Shown: positions 11,502-23,503, numbered from the stretch's first letter. The stretch: 64,000 bases of DNA from Pinus tabuliformis (GCA_031772625.1 CM062819.1:821353503-821417502); one strand, 5' to 3'. Translations and numbers: made by a program. Notes: a model not told the origin generated them from the letters alone.

Positions 11502-14500
11502 TTAAGGAATAGGACTGTAGGATTCCCTTAAATTAACCACCAGAGTTCTTCGATTGCAGCGTGAGCCAAGATTGGCCTCCAAGTCTGCTTGAGAGTTGAG
11601 CCCTCTTAAAATGTGAAAGAAGGAGATTTTCTTGAACTTGGGCAACAGGAGATGAATTTTTTGGATAACAGTGGCTAAATGGATCTGTTGAGGAGAGTTA
11701 TGAGAGAACATTGCCTGAATGACGAGCCTTGAGTCTCCAAATACACAGAGAGAAAGGATGTTTTGATTGATTGCTAGGTTCAGCCCTTGCCACAATGCCA
11801 GGGCCTTTGCTCTATTATTGGTTTCGGTGCCCAGGCCCCAATGGAATCTCAATTCGGTTGCCCCTCCCGGGTTCAAGAGAACCCCACCACTGCCTGCCTC
11901 CCCAGGGTTTCCCTTAGAAGCCCCATCAAAGAACAAACAATATTCGTCTAAGGTTGATCTCCATTTTATAAACTCCTGTTCCTCCAGTCTGATCTCCCAG
12001 TTGGCATGGATAGGAGCAGATGGGGTGGATCTATCTTTCAGATTCGGAACCAGTTCTTGGATCCAATGCTCCTCTTCTTTGACCAACTTCAATTCATTTC
12101 TAGGGATAGTATTGGCCTCCAAAGCCTCGCCTAGTAGAGCTTTGATTTTAGAAATTACCCTTGTAGGATTGCAACTTTCTCCTCTAAAAGTCCTGTTATT
12201 TCTTTCCAGCCAAAGCTTCCAGCATATAATCTTAGGGATCCACATCCAGCTTATTTTGAGAAAACTTTTTCTGTTAAGGCTAAAGGGAGATTGAATGACC
12301 CAGGTTCGGAATAGATTGGAAATACTTTCTGGAAGAACGAAGTTTACATGATTTAACCTCAGAACTCCACTCCATACTACCTGAGCAAAGGGGCAGAGCA
12401 GCAACAAATGATTGACATTTTCTTCGGCAGCCAAACAAAGGGGACATCTGGAGGGACCTTCCATCCCTCTTCTTCTCAAATTGTCTCTGGTGAGGATGCT
12501 GTTGTGCGCTACAGTCCAACAAAAAAAGTCAATTTTGGGGAGAGAGGGGAAATCCCAAATAAATTTCCAAATAGCTGGATTAGGAGGAGCATAAGGGACA
12601 GCCATAATTCTTTTGTAACCTTCGGCAGCTGTGTAAGAGCCTGAGAGGGAGCCCCAGCCTCTTTTGTCTTTAGAGTTGGCTTTTGAGGGGGATTTGCCTT
12701 GAAGCATGTCCAACAGAAGTGAAGCTTCCTCCTGCATCATTTGAGGAATCTCTCCTAGATTCCAACAATCCCAGAGCCTATCAGGATCGTTCTTCCAGGT
12801 GGAAATGTCCCACAAGGTATGCAAATTGGAGGACTGGAGCCAAGCTCTGATATTTGCTAGCCCCTCAACTTGAATCAAAGGCTGGTCTCCCAGAATTGAA
12901 TCATCCCAAATATTAATTTTTATGCCATTACCTGGGATCCAGTAAAGCTGCTGGCTGAAATGCTCCGTGGCTTGTCTGCAAAGGTTGAAGATTGGAGATC
13001 CTTTTAAAGTTCTTGGAGGCTTATCCAGACATCTTAGACGTTGTCCTTGGTAGTATTTCTTCCAGATGACTCTTTTGCTCCAACTAGATTTACCGGAGAC
13101 TAGATTCCACAAGATCTTTGTTCCCAAAGCGAGGTTTTGAGCAGCCAAGTTACGAAGATGGAGGCCGCCTTCCAGAAGAGGTTTCTTGATGGTCTCCCAA
13201 TTCACTAAATGAATCCTTCTGTCATTGTTTTTCCCACCTTCCCAAAGGAATCTTCTCAACAAACTGTCCATTTTGCTGAGAAAGGATTTGGGGGCGAGAA
13301 GAACTGTGTTTTGGTAAAGCGGCATACTTATCAGGACTGACTTCATCAATATGACTTTCCCTGCGTTATTCAGCCATGAGGCACCCCAAGCTTGGATTCT
13401 GTTCTTTAACTTATCGAGCAGCGGCATCCAATGAGCCATATTGGGTTTGGTTTTGAAGATTGGGATCCCGAGATATTTAAAAGCCTCCCAATTACGAATT
13501 CCATCCATTTCTAACAGCCTTGCAATGTCAGAAAGCTCCTTTGTTGTGCAGTTCCAGCCATAGATTGAACATTTCCGGTAATTAATTTTGCTTCCTGAGA
13601 TCGATTTGTAAATGTCCAGTTCCTTCTTGAAGGATCTGGCAGAGATTAGACTGGCTCCTCCTAGCAGCAAAGTGTCATCTGCAAACTGTGCATGGTTGAT
13701 ATCCTTTACCCTCTGAGTCGTTCTAAGGCCTGGAAGAATTTGAGTCTGTTGATTGTGATCAAGCTGGAAACTGAGGACCGATGCCTGAATAGCATAAAGG
13801 AGAGGGGACAGGGGACAGCCTTGTCTGAGGCCTCTAGAGGCTTGGAAGAAGTCAGTTGAGCGCCCATTGACCAGGGGAGCGATCCATGGGGAGGTAATAC
13901 AGGCTTTCACCCAGTTTATGAAGCCGTCAGAGAAACCTAGATTCTTCATTACATTGAGCAAAAAATCATGTCTAACCCTATCGAAAGCATTAGCCAGGTC
14001 GAGCTTTATAACCATACCTTTCTCTTTTCTTTGACAACTTGAATGGACAGCTTCTTGAACCAGCACAATGTTATCCAAAATCTTTCTTCCTTTTATGAAT
14101 CCACCTTGATTTTCAGGGATGATGGCTGGCAAAATATTCTTTAACCTGTTGGCTATTATTTTGGAGACCAGTTTGTAGCTAGAGTTGCATAATGATATGG
14201 GCCTGAATCTGCTAAAGTCGGCAGCGCCTTTCTCCTTTGGAATCAAAGCTAGGAATGCCGAATTGATGCCGCCGCCCAGCTTTGCACAATTCTGGGATTT
14301 CCTGACCATTCTCAGTAAATCTTTTTTGATTGTCGACCAGCAGGCCAAGTAGAACCTGACAGTGAACCCATCAGGACCTGGGGCTTTATCAGGCTCCATA
14401 GAGTCCAGTATATGCTTTATTTCATCCACGCTGATCGGAGCAGTCAGCATGACGTTGTCCGAATCCTTAACGTTCTTGGGAATTAAATCCATTGGATAGA

Positions 14501-15757
14501 TCTGGGGCTCTATAGGATTTTCTTCAGGAGCCGAGTAAAGATCTTTGAAGAAAGAATAAGCTGCTCTCTTAATGCCATCAAAGTCCTTTATAACTGTATT
14601 TTGGTATTGAATCTCAGAAACTGTTTTGAAGTGCTTTCTGGCTTCGGCTTGCTTGTGAAAGAAACTGGTGTTCCTATCTCCGGATTTTAACCATAAATTT
14701 CTAGATTTCTGTCTCCAGAATTCTTCCTCCTCCCTGCTGGATTTATGAACCTTTTGTTGCAGCTCAACTTCTTTTCGAAGGAGATTTTGAGTTACAGGAC
14801 TCTTCTCCATTGCTGTTTGATGGGCAGCAAGGGTGTTGAGAGATTCTTTTCTTTTGGCAGTAGGAGTTTCTAGTCTCTTGGCCCACTCCTTAAGACTTCT
14901 TTTTAAAACTCTTATTTTCTCTTCCCACACATAGAAAGGGGAACCATGGACAGGTCTATTCCAGGCATCCGAAACTACATCTTGAAACCTTCTTGCTGAA
15001 TCCACAGAGGGCTGAACCTGAATGGAATGGGGCCTAAATTGCCATCCAGTGAAAGCTCAAGGAGGATGGGCTTGTGATCAGAAATGAGATTTGGGAGAAT
15101 TTTAGAAGTAGCCATTAGACCGCAAGTCAGGAAGGATGAGTGGACAAGAAATCTGTCCAAACGGGCAGCTATATGATTTGGGGCTAATCTTTTGTTGGAC
15201 CAGGTGAATTTGCCTGAAGTGGGTTTTATATCCTCCAGGTCCCAGCCCAATATAATGTCTTCAACCCATTCTCTAGCGGGGTCCCTCACAATGGATCCTC
15301 CCTTTTTCTCGTCAAGAGCAAGGGTGACATTCAGATCCCCTGCAATGATTATATTTCCTGGATTTTGTTCTGAAAGAAATGATTGAAGCGAGTTCCAACA
15401 AAATTTTTTCTCCCCTGGCAAAACGGGAGCATATAAATTAAACATACTTACTTGTTGTCCTGAATCTTTGTGAAGGAGCTGAGTGAAAAGCCAGTGGGGA
15501 CTGCTTTTTTCTTGGATGAGATCATAAATGGAGCTATTCCAGAAGGTGGCTATTCCACCAGAAGCTCCTCTTGCGCTTACCGCTCTTCCTTGACCTTTTT
15601 GCCAAAATACTTTACTAGATTGGAGGAGGAGGGGTTCCTCCAGCTTAGTCTCCTGGATGAGAAGGATTTCAGGCGAATATATTCTCACTATGTCTCTGAC
15701 GGCTTCCTCTTTCGACCTGCTGCCTAATCCTCTACAGTTCCAGGAGACGTATTTCAT
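11502..15757 (-). pseudogene. LINE-A ORF2: endonuclease, reverse transcriptase, RNase H (frameshifted)
   Basis: This protein would nick the target DNA and copy the LINE RNA into it. The start ATG at 15757 overlaps the ORF1 stop by one base (TAATG). The endonuclease (15757 to about 15050) shows 'SWNCRGLG', 'QETKLE', 'GDLN' and 'ISDHKPI', the apurinic-endonuclease-like catalytic set. A one-base frameshift near 14985-15000 separates it from the rest. The RT follows with 'KAPGPDGF', 'GFIKGR', 'LRQGCPLSP' and the active-site 'FADDTLLL' near 13680. Near 12440-12540 a zinc-binding region has 'RCPLC' and a later His/Cys pair. The C-terminal RNase H begins 'LFFDGASKGNPG' near 11940 and keeps 'FGDSRLVI', but the catalytic Glu of 'NNRAEAL' is Lys (codon 11805-11807). 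Length and domain order fit plant L1 ORF2. Confidence 0.95.
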
Positions 15758-17040
15758 TATTTACTGATTTGGGGGATTGAGGCTCCTTTTGGAGCCTTGT
15801 TGCTCTTACGCCCAGATCTCGTGTTCATCATTCCTTTGAGGGTTTTTTGCGAACCTTGGAGGACATCTAAATAAGTTTTTTCCTCTCGCTGTTTCTTCTT
15901 GGATTTCCGGCCCCTTGTCGATTTCATAGGAGTGACTTGCGAGTTATCTGTTTCAGAGTCTCTCTCCTCCGAGTCCTCCTCATATTCAGATGCGAGGCTA
16001 ATATGCTCTTCATTTCCTTCTTTCCCCTGCTGACCATCATCAATTGGAGGAACCGATGATTCGCCTTCAATATCTTTCACTTGCTTCGACTTATTTCCCG
16101 TTTCCTCTTGTGTCTCCATGGTCTCCACCTGATCCCCTGAGGAGGAGCCATCTTTGAAGTCAGCATTGGACTTTGGGTTAGATTGAGGTTTCCCCAATGA
16201 TGCAGAGGGTTTCTGCCCCGGTGGCTTTGGGACCGCCTTTCCTTTTTTAATTTCTTTCCATCCTTCCTCTTCAACCGTGATCCCTGCTGAAGCTTTTGGG
16301 CAATCACGTTGGAAATGTCCATGCTCGTGACAGGTTCGGCATTTGAACGGCAGCTGCTCATAGTCCAGCTTCTGATAATGCTGCCATTCTCCTACTGAGA
16401 GCTTGACCGCTTCGGGCAGACCGGCTTCCAGATCGACCTCCACGCAGATTCTGGCGCATGTATATTGGCCCTTATGATCAGCTTTATCAATGAAACGACC
16501 TAGCCCATTTCCGATCTTCTGCAGGGATTGGTAGCTCCAGCAGTGTATCGGAAGGTTGGGAAGACGAACCCAGACCGGCGCCTCCTTAGGGACATCAACG
16601 GAGGGGTCGAAGTCGGGGCTCCATTTATTCAGGTACAGACCTTGATTACCCATAAAATACGGCCCGTTTCTGAACACCAAATCCCGGTCTTCTTTGGTTG
16701 TAAACTCGAAAATGAAGTAGCCTCGTCCCACAGCGTAGCAGATCACATTATTTTTTAGCTGGGGTCTCCAGTTCCTCTGAATCCATTCGTCCGTGATTTT
16801 TGTGGATGGCCAGCGGCCCATAAACTGTCCTACTAGTCCTCTGTCAGCTAGAGCCAGGGCGATTTTGATCGTTTGTTCCTCTGGGAGATCAATCTCAGGT
16901 ATCTCTTCCAGTTTCTTGATAAACTTTGGCGCCTCTGTAGCTTTGCGTTTCTTCCCTTGCTATTTTAATAGACTACTGAACGCTTCTGTTGATGAGACTG
17001 GAGGGTTGGGAGCGGCCTCCCCGCCCCATGGACCACTCAT
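15757..17040 (-). pseudogene. LINE-A ORF1: DUF4283-like and CCHC zinc-knuckle protein (one stop)
   Basis: This is the RNA-binding chaperone of plant L1 elements. I place the start at the ATG at 17040 because translation from there aligns with ORF1 of LINE-B from the beginning, including 'FIKKLEEI' and 'ALADRGLVGQF'. An in-frame TAG at 16960-16962 (codon 27) interrupts it; the open part begins after that. The DUF4283-like domain includes 'GRGYFIFEF', 'FRNGPYFM', 'LYLNKWSPDFDP' and 'VWVRLPNLPIHCW'. A zinc knuckle of CX2CX4HX4C form ('CRTCHEHGHFQRDC') lies near 16310-16350. The C-terminal third is acidic and basic by turns, rich in Glu/Ser/Lys and probably disordered. The stop overlaps the ORF2 start. 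Confidence 0.92.
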
Positions 17041-17133
17041 GGCAGCGTCAATCGCAGGCCTGTGGCTCTGTTGCGGCTTCAGAGCTGCGCGCGGCTAGGT
17101 TAAATCCCAATGCATATAAATTTTGTATGTGTC

Positions 17134-17148
17134 TCGTCTTCCATAGTT
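17134..17148. repeat. Target-site duplication of LINE-A, right copy
   Basis: Identical over 15 bases to 10603-10617. It marks the 5' end of the element and shows that reverse transcription ran to the end of the template. Confidence 0.95.
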
Positions 17149-18669
17149 ACTAATAATAGCAATGCACAATCCAAATGAAAATTTTCAAACATATATAAAT
17201 TAACAATTTATCAATGGAGTGCTCTATTAACTAGCTCTAGGAAAGCAAATGCCAAGACATGAGCTCCCTAAACATAAATAAAATCAAACAATACACAATC
17301 TATGTCTTGAAGAAAAGGAATAATAAGGTGTTAGAGATGAGAAAGTGACCAAGGCATAATGACATGGATCATAGAATCAAAGATAAATAAAATTAATTTA
17401 TGTTTTATTTTTTATTAAACTTACTCTTATATATATATATGTTTATGAAATTAATATTCATAAAGACAAAATTATCATTTCACTCATGTATTATAACATA
17501 CATGCACATGCATGTATACACACAGAACCTATAATATTATTATTGAAATATTATTAGAATACCACATGCTCTACTTAGTCATAGGGTTATCGAAATCAAA
17601 ATCACTACACAAATGAACACATTTGGGTATTTCCAAAATCATGTTTATATAGGATTATATTATTTAATTAATTCTTAATTTTCAATTTTTTTTTTTTGTT
17701 GGGGACAATTCTTTGCTATACATATACGAGGAACTTATTAATTGAGAGAAAATTCAAAATCAAAATATCTCAATATTATCCAAATACTTCCTCATTTAAA
17801 TAAAAAATAATATTATTTTACTCTAATCAAAAGTTTAATTGTTTCACATTTTAAATTTACATATGAATAAAATTAATTAAATTACTATTACAATTAACCA
17901 ATAATAAACCATTTTTCATTTCATCAAGATATGATTGAAATTAATCAATCACAATTAAATCAATAAATAAAATGGAAAACAATTCCATATTTTAATTTAG
18001 TCGTCCACGAGGTCTTGGTCACTCGTCCAATTTCCCACCCTATTCAGTTGTTATTCTTGGACATGACCATGATGTAGCCTCATTTTCCCACCCTATTCAA
18101 TTGTTATTCTTGGACATGACCACTATGTAGCCTCATTTTCCGACCCTATTCAGTTGTTATTCTTGGACATGACCACTATGCAGCCTCATTTTTGTGAATT
18201 TACAAAAAAAATATTTTAATTTAGACTCAAGCATACCATTTGTCGATTGGAAGGAACATAATAAATGGTAAATCAATTTGTATCAAAAGTTATGAACATA
18301 GGGATATTTCATTAGATTTTATCAAGCAGGATCAACAAATATCAGTAAATTCAATAAATATCAGTAAATTGTTTGACAACAATGAGTCTCACATTGTAAC
18401 CATTAGCCCATAAAATACTACCATTAGAACTTACAAATAAAGACAAAATCTTTGCATCTTAACCATAGTTTATGAAGATGCCACTTAATTCCAGTCAAGT
18501 ACAATGCCACATTATGCCTACTAGGTTAATATCACATAAGTATCTTGCTCAACATAAGTTCAATGACAATAACTTTAACCTCATAACATAAACATTATAT
18601 AAAAAAGTTGTCATCATTCAATGTTAAATAAATATAAAAAAAATTCTGGTTATCACTCTTTTCAATGTC

Positions 18670-18709
<40 letters not shown>

Positions 18710-19402
18710 GGTAGCTACCATAAAATCTTTAATTACATTAAAAAAATCACTAAAGAAAAATGGTTAAACAAATATCCATGTAATTTATTTTACAATTTTA
18801 TTATTGTTGGGAGTACTTCTTACAACACATTATGAAATCAAAATATTTTATTTAAACTAAGCAACATGAAACACTAGCTATGGGGCGTTATTATTATTGC
18901 ACTGGTATTTAATAAATAAGAAATGATTAAAATCACCTATAATAAATCATAGTTAAATTTATGAAGACCAATTTTGTTATAAATAATTATAATTAGATGA
19001 TTGTTTTATGAAATTGTTTTTATAATTTAATAATTTAAAAATGAAAATTTAAATATTTTTCCCAATTTTATAGATTAACAAAGTATAAAATTATAGAAAT
19101 TAGTGCTAATTTATTTAGGGATGTGTATATAGTTTAAATAATTTATGAAAATAATATTTTCAATCTTATATTTTAATTTTCTCATAAATTTTATCAATTT
19201 TTTGATATCGTAAATGTTTAATATAATAAGGCTTATAACAAAGTTTATGATGTTATTTGTGGGAATTGAATTTGAGTAAAGAGGAAACAGAATTTGAGTA
19301 AGAAAGATAATAATTATTCTTTCTACGCACCAAAGATAAATCCAATTGACATTGATATTTATAAATTATTTTCACACATTATTTATTAATTCCATATTAA
19401 AA

Positions 19403-19474
<72 letters not shown>

Positions 19475-19734
19475 GTAGTCTAACTCTTCTATGTTTTCAT
19501 CTTTTTCTAGTCTAAAATATGGCAAAGATTTGTTGGAATCCCAAGTGTAAGTTGTGTAGTTAGCACAATGAATGCCTCAAATGTTTTTAGGGTGTTGAAT
19601 CCATTTATACATTCAAAAATATATTTTAAACAATAAAAAATCATAATCTCAAAAAAATTGTAATCCCAATAAAAACCAAAATATAAAAAAAATCAGATTA
19701 TACTTATATTTATTATTATTTTATTAATCGAATT
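17149..19734. other. AT-rich spacer with microsatellites
   Basis: No gene or recognisable element is seen. (TA)n runs occur at about 18673-18705 and 19405-19471. A three-copy 53-bp minisatellite is listed separately. Confidence 0.6.
18032..18192. repeat. Three-copy 53-bp minisatellite
   Basis: The unit contains 'accctattcagttgttattc' followed by 'ttggacatgaccac' and 'tatgtagcctcatttt'. Copies start at about 18034, 18087 and 18140 and differ by only a few substitutions. Confidence 0.9.
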
Positions 19735-19925
19735 AGTCACCGGAGATTCCACAGTAAGAACATTTTTCTGCCAACGTTTCAAATCCCAATCGGGATCCAT
19801 CATCAGGACAACTTGAATGCTTGATAGAAGAAGAGCAGATTTTTAGGGTTTAAATAGAGATGAGGAGAGGAAAGAGGGGATGGTCGGCTCTCAATTTTTG
19901 AGAAGTCGGTTGCCTCTTGATTTAA
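19735..19925 (-). mobile_element. Penelope-like element pseudo-LTR fragment
   Basis: The block is less AT-rich than its surroundings. Read on the minus strand it carries the 'cctgatgatggatcc ... gaaacgttggc' arrangement typical of Penelope-like element pseudo-LTRs. It lies in the same orientation as the Penelope-like ORF at 21145-22764 and downstream of it. Between them is about 1.2 kb of nearly pure A/T sequence. I infer that ORF and fragment belong to one element whose 3' region expanded; two separate insertions cannot be excluded. Confidence 0.7.
19768..19811 (-). ncRNA. Minimal hammerhead ribozyme of the Penelope type
   Basis: Read on the minus strand, the core CUGAUGA is at 19806-19800 and GAA at 19780-19778. 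Stem II forms between 19798-19792 and 19787-19781 (seven pairs, two of them G-U, loop GAUU), with U19799 unpaired. Stem III is the minimal AC/GU (19777-19776 with 19775-19774). The cleavage-site base is U19773. Stem I pairs 19772-19768 with 19807-19811 (G-C, G-U, C-G, A-U, G-U). Hammerhead motifs with very short stem III are known in Penelope-like pseudo-LTRs, where they probably act as dimers during processing of tandem transcripts. Every core position needed is present; activity is not shown. Confidence 0.75.
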
Positions 19926-21112
19926 TTGATTCATTTAATTAATTAATTAATTAATTAATTAATTATTATTATTATTATTATTTTGAAATATTAATTAAAA
20001 TAAATAATTATTAAGAATACTTGAAAAGGTTATAATGATTATAATCTAATAATTAGTAATTAGAAATATTAATTGCAATGATCAAATTTAATGATAATTA
20101 TTACTTTAATTATTATTGTTAATATAATACTTAGTACTTAGTAATATTTATAATATCAAATCAATAATATTATTATTAAAATTAATTGAAATGATTATAA
20201 TTATTATCATTATTCTTATTAATATAATAATTAGTAATTAGTAATTAGTGATACTTGTAATATCAAATCAATAATATATATTATTGAAAGGATTATACTT
20301 ATTATAATTATTATTATTGATATAATAATTAATTATATTAATTATTATTAATATAATAATTAATTATTAATATAATAATTAATATAGTAATTAATATAAT
20401 AAATAGTAATTAGTACTACTTGTAATATCACAACAATAATATATATTATTATTATTAAAATTAATTGAAAAGATTATAGTTATTTTAATTATTATTATTA
20501 ATATAATAATTAATTATATTAATTATTATTATTACCATAATAATTAATTTTTAATATAATAATTAATTATATTAATATAATAATTAATTCATTTAATTAT
20601 TATTAATTAAAATTAATTGTTAATAATTATTGTTATTAATAATTAGATATTAATTAATTATTAATTATAATTAATATTAATTAAAATCAATTGTTATTAA
20701 TTGTTATTAATTAATATATTATTATTAAAATTAAAAGAAATGATTATAATTACATTAATTATTATTATTAATATAAAAATTAGTAAATAGAAATACTTAT
20801 AATATCAAATCAATAATATATATTATTAAAAATAATGGAAAAGACTATAATTATTATAATAATTATTATTAATATAATAATTAATTATATTGATTATTAT
20901 TAATATAATAATTAATATATTAATTAATTATTAATATGATAATTAATATTAATTATTATTGATTATTATTAAATCTTATAATTATTGAAAGAATAAATAT
21001 TTAATGATTATTATTATTGTATTAAAATAGATATTTTTATAATAGGAAATTAATAAGGGTGATTAAATTAAATACCTAATTAATTAATATTGTAACTTTT
21101 AATGGAGAATTA

Positions 21113-21144
<32 letters not shown>
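19926..21144. repeat. About 1.2 kb of almost pure A/T sequence with degenerate tandem structure
   Basis: G and C are nearly absent. The words 'attaattaatt', 'attattattatt' and 'aatataataattaatt' dominate. A longer degenerate unit recurs, marked by 'aatatcaaatcaataata' at about 20150, 20262 and 20809 and a variant near 20425. The block ends in a (TTA)n run at about 21113-21147 directly against the stop codon of the Penelope-like ORF. Confidence 0.85.
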
Positions 21145-21149
<5 letters not shown>

Positions 21150-22764
21150 CTGATATTGGGTTAATCTTTCTGATTAGGGGAAACCAGCTTCCACTAATTT
21201 CCATACCACTGTCTCTGTTGAGATTGTGCGGGTGTTTGATAATTTCAAGAGCTTCTCTGATCTTTCGCTTATGGTGCTGCTCTTCCTTAGCGATAATGGA
21301 GGCGTTTTCCAAGAAGACATGGTGCTTAGTTTTGGACGAGTGTTCTGCGAGGGCGGAAGAACGAGACCTTTCATTTTTAATATCAGCTCCATGTTCTTTA
21401 AGTCTGGTCTGCAGAGAGCGACCTGTTTCACCAATGTAGCTTTTCCCACATGAGCAATCGATTTTATAGACCCCTTTAAGTTGATGTTTGTCAATATTAT
21501 CCTTAACCGATCTCATACTTTGCCTGATTGTTCCAGGGGCTGAGAATTGCGTGCTTATGTTTTTCCTTCTTAGGACTTTCGCAATCTTATCTGTAACTCC
21601 ATGAATGTAAGGAAGAAAAACCCTACCACCTTCAGGTTGATCTCGGGCTTTAGGTTCATGAGATAACAACCTTTTCTCGGCTTTCTGAATTGCTTTTTTA
21701 ATCTCATTTTCTTTGTAGCCTAAACCTTTAAAGGTTGAGACTAAATGCTTCTTTTCTTCATCCAGATGATCAGCGTCAGAAATTCGAAGGGCCCTGATAG
21801 CAAGAGTGTTAAGAACACCAAGCTTTTGGGCTGGATGATGGTGGGAGTCAGCGTGGAGGTAGTTCTCTGTATGGGTAGACTTTCTGAAGACTTTGTGCCC
21901 TATGGAGCCATCATCTTTTCTCATGATGAGGATGTCTAAAAAAGGGATGCTCATGTTTTCTTCCAGCTCCATAGTGAACTTTATTTCTGAGGAGATGGAA
22001 TTTAGGTGAATAAAGAACTTGTCAAGCTCTGCTTTACCATGAGTCCATTTTATATTAGTATCATCAACGAATCGCTTCCACCATGCTGGTTTCAAAGGGT
22101 AAGAATCCAAGGCCTTCTTTTCAAAATATTCCATGTATAGGTTGGCCACGATCGGTGAAAGGGGGGATCCCATTGCCACTCCAGTTGTTTGCTCATAATA
22201 TGTTCCTTGGAAGGTGAAAACTGTTGATCGTAAGCAGATTTCGGCCAATCTTGCAGTCCCTGGATCAGTAACCTCTTTTATAACCTGAATGGCTTCTTCA
22301 AGAGGAATCTTGGTGAATAGGGACACAACGTCAAAGCTAACCAGGAGGTCCTCACGCTCTAATTTCTCATTCTTAATAAGATTTACAAAGTCATGGGAGT
22401 CCTTGATGAAAGAATCGGTGTTTCCGACAAGGGGCCTGAGGATTCTTGCAACGTATTTCGCGAGCTCATAGGTTGGGGATCCAATTGTATTGACAATTGG
22501 TCTGAGAGGGACACCTTCTTTATGGATCTTGGGTAGCCCATAAATCCTAGGGATGCATTCACTGGAGGGAATTAATTTCTTCTTTAATTTATCATCAAGG
22601 TTGGATTCCAAAATGGCCTTTTTCACCTCTTTCATAATCTTGGGGATCGGGTTCTTGCTCAGCTTCTTATAACTCCCACAATTTAGGTGTTCGTTCATTT
22701 TGCATATATAATCTTCTTTATCCAGAATCATTTTGCATATATATTTTATTAATATTATTACCAT
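21145..22764 (-). pseudogene. Penelope-like element ORF: reverse transcriptase with GIY-YIG endonuclease
   Basis: Penelope-like retroelements use an RT related to telomerase RT and usually a GIY-YIG nuclease. This 539-codon frame has 'YGLPKIHK' and 'PLRPIVN' near the start, 'LLVSFDVVSLFTKIP', 'GVAMGSPLSP', the active-site 'FVDDTN', 'IPFLDILI', and then a linker with 'LPYIHGVTDKI'. The C-terminal GIY-YIG domain (from about residue 430) shows 'GVYKIDC', 'YIGETGRSLQTRLKEH' and a terminal 'NLNRDSG' with the expected Glu/Asn region. The catalytic residues appear intact and there is no internal stop. The N-terminal part usual for the family is missing: the first residues encoded in the AT-rich sequence near 22730-22764 do not look like element coding, so the copy is 5' truncated at about 22700-22745. 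Confidence 0.93.
22696..22744. repeat. Short direct repeat at the 5' truncation point of the Penelope-like element
   Basis: The word 'cattttgcatatata' occurs at about 22697 and 22730. It lies where recognisable element coding fades into AT-rich flank, so it may be a trace of the integration event or of microhomology. Confidence 0.5.
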
Positions 22765-23486
22765 TTTATATATATATATATATATATTTTAAATTATATA
22801 AGAACTTTTTTCCATTTTCCTTTTTTATTGAGAAAAATTCTCATACTTTTATTATTGAAAATAAAAATAAATTTTGTGAATATTAAATCACATTTAGGAG
22901 AACCAAAATAACATAAATGAACATAAGCTTCATCCATACCCTAAATGAACATAAGCTTCGAAAGATCCATACCCTAGCAGAGAAACCATAAAAGACATAC
23001 AAAAACATAAACCAAGGCCGAAGTCCCCAGAAAATATATAAAAGCTTAAAGGCCCGAATCAAACAACCCAAAAAGGGGCCAAGAAAGCCTGAACCCGAAA
23101 GGACTGAACCGAGAAGGAAGCAGATGTGGGCTGAATACCCTAACCAAACGCCAACAAAATCCATAGGAATTCCCGCAAACACATCTAGATGGAGACTTTT
23201 TAATATATCTTGTAATTTCCCGTTTTGAAAGCAATACAAATTTATCCTATAAAAACACATTAAAAATAATTTTGAAAACTTTAGGATATTCAACATTAAT
23301 GATATTTGGAAGCTTTGATGTATTTAACATTAAAAAATTGTTAAATACATTTATTATGTATTAAAAATTGAAATTATATTTATGATCCTTAATGCATTAA
23401 GGATATTGTTAATATAATGACAATTTACAATTTATTTATGGATAACTAAATTTTAGTCAATAAATAATATTAACTATTTTTTATTT
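22765..23486. other. Spacer with one unclassified moderate-GC block
   Basis: The sequence from about 22880 to 23240 is less AT-rich than its surroundings and has a minus-strand frame of 137 codons that looks hydrophobic and Phe-rich, without a recognised family. A short tandem copy ('aaatgaacataagcttc' at about 22914 and 22950) lies within it. It may be the 3' end of an old retroelement. The rest is AT-rich. Confidence 0.35.
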
Positions 23487-23503
23487 ATTAATATTATTAG
23501 TTA

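Larger units (their letters stand above)
10618..17133 (-). mobile_element. LINE-A: full-length plant L1-type non-LTR retrotransposon
   Basis: The element has a short 5' UTR (about 17133-17041), ORF1 (nucleic-acid-binding, CCHC), ORF2 (endonuclease, reverse transcriptase, zinc-binding region, RNase H), a 3' UTR of about 870 bases and a poly-A tail seen as a T-run at 10616-10626 on the plus strand. It is bounded by a 15-bp target-site duplication. ORF1 has one in-frame stop, ORF2 one frameshift, and the RNase H glutamate is replaced, so this copy should be inactive. The complete 5' end is unusual because most LINE copies are truncated there. The combination of L1-like endonuclease/RT with a C-terminal RNase H is typical of plant L1 lineages. 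Confidence 0.95.

Noticed and set aside
11767-12644. Plus-strand frames of 60-175 codons opposite LINE-A ORF2
   Set aside because: They are antisense shadows of the zinc-binding and RNase H regions of the LINE.
21145-22764. Telomerase reverse transcriptase
   Set aside because: The RT is related to telomerase RT, but the C-terminal GIY-YIG domain and lack of a telomerase RNA-binding domain identify a Penelope-like element.
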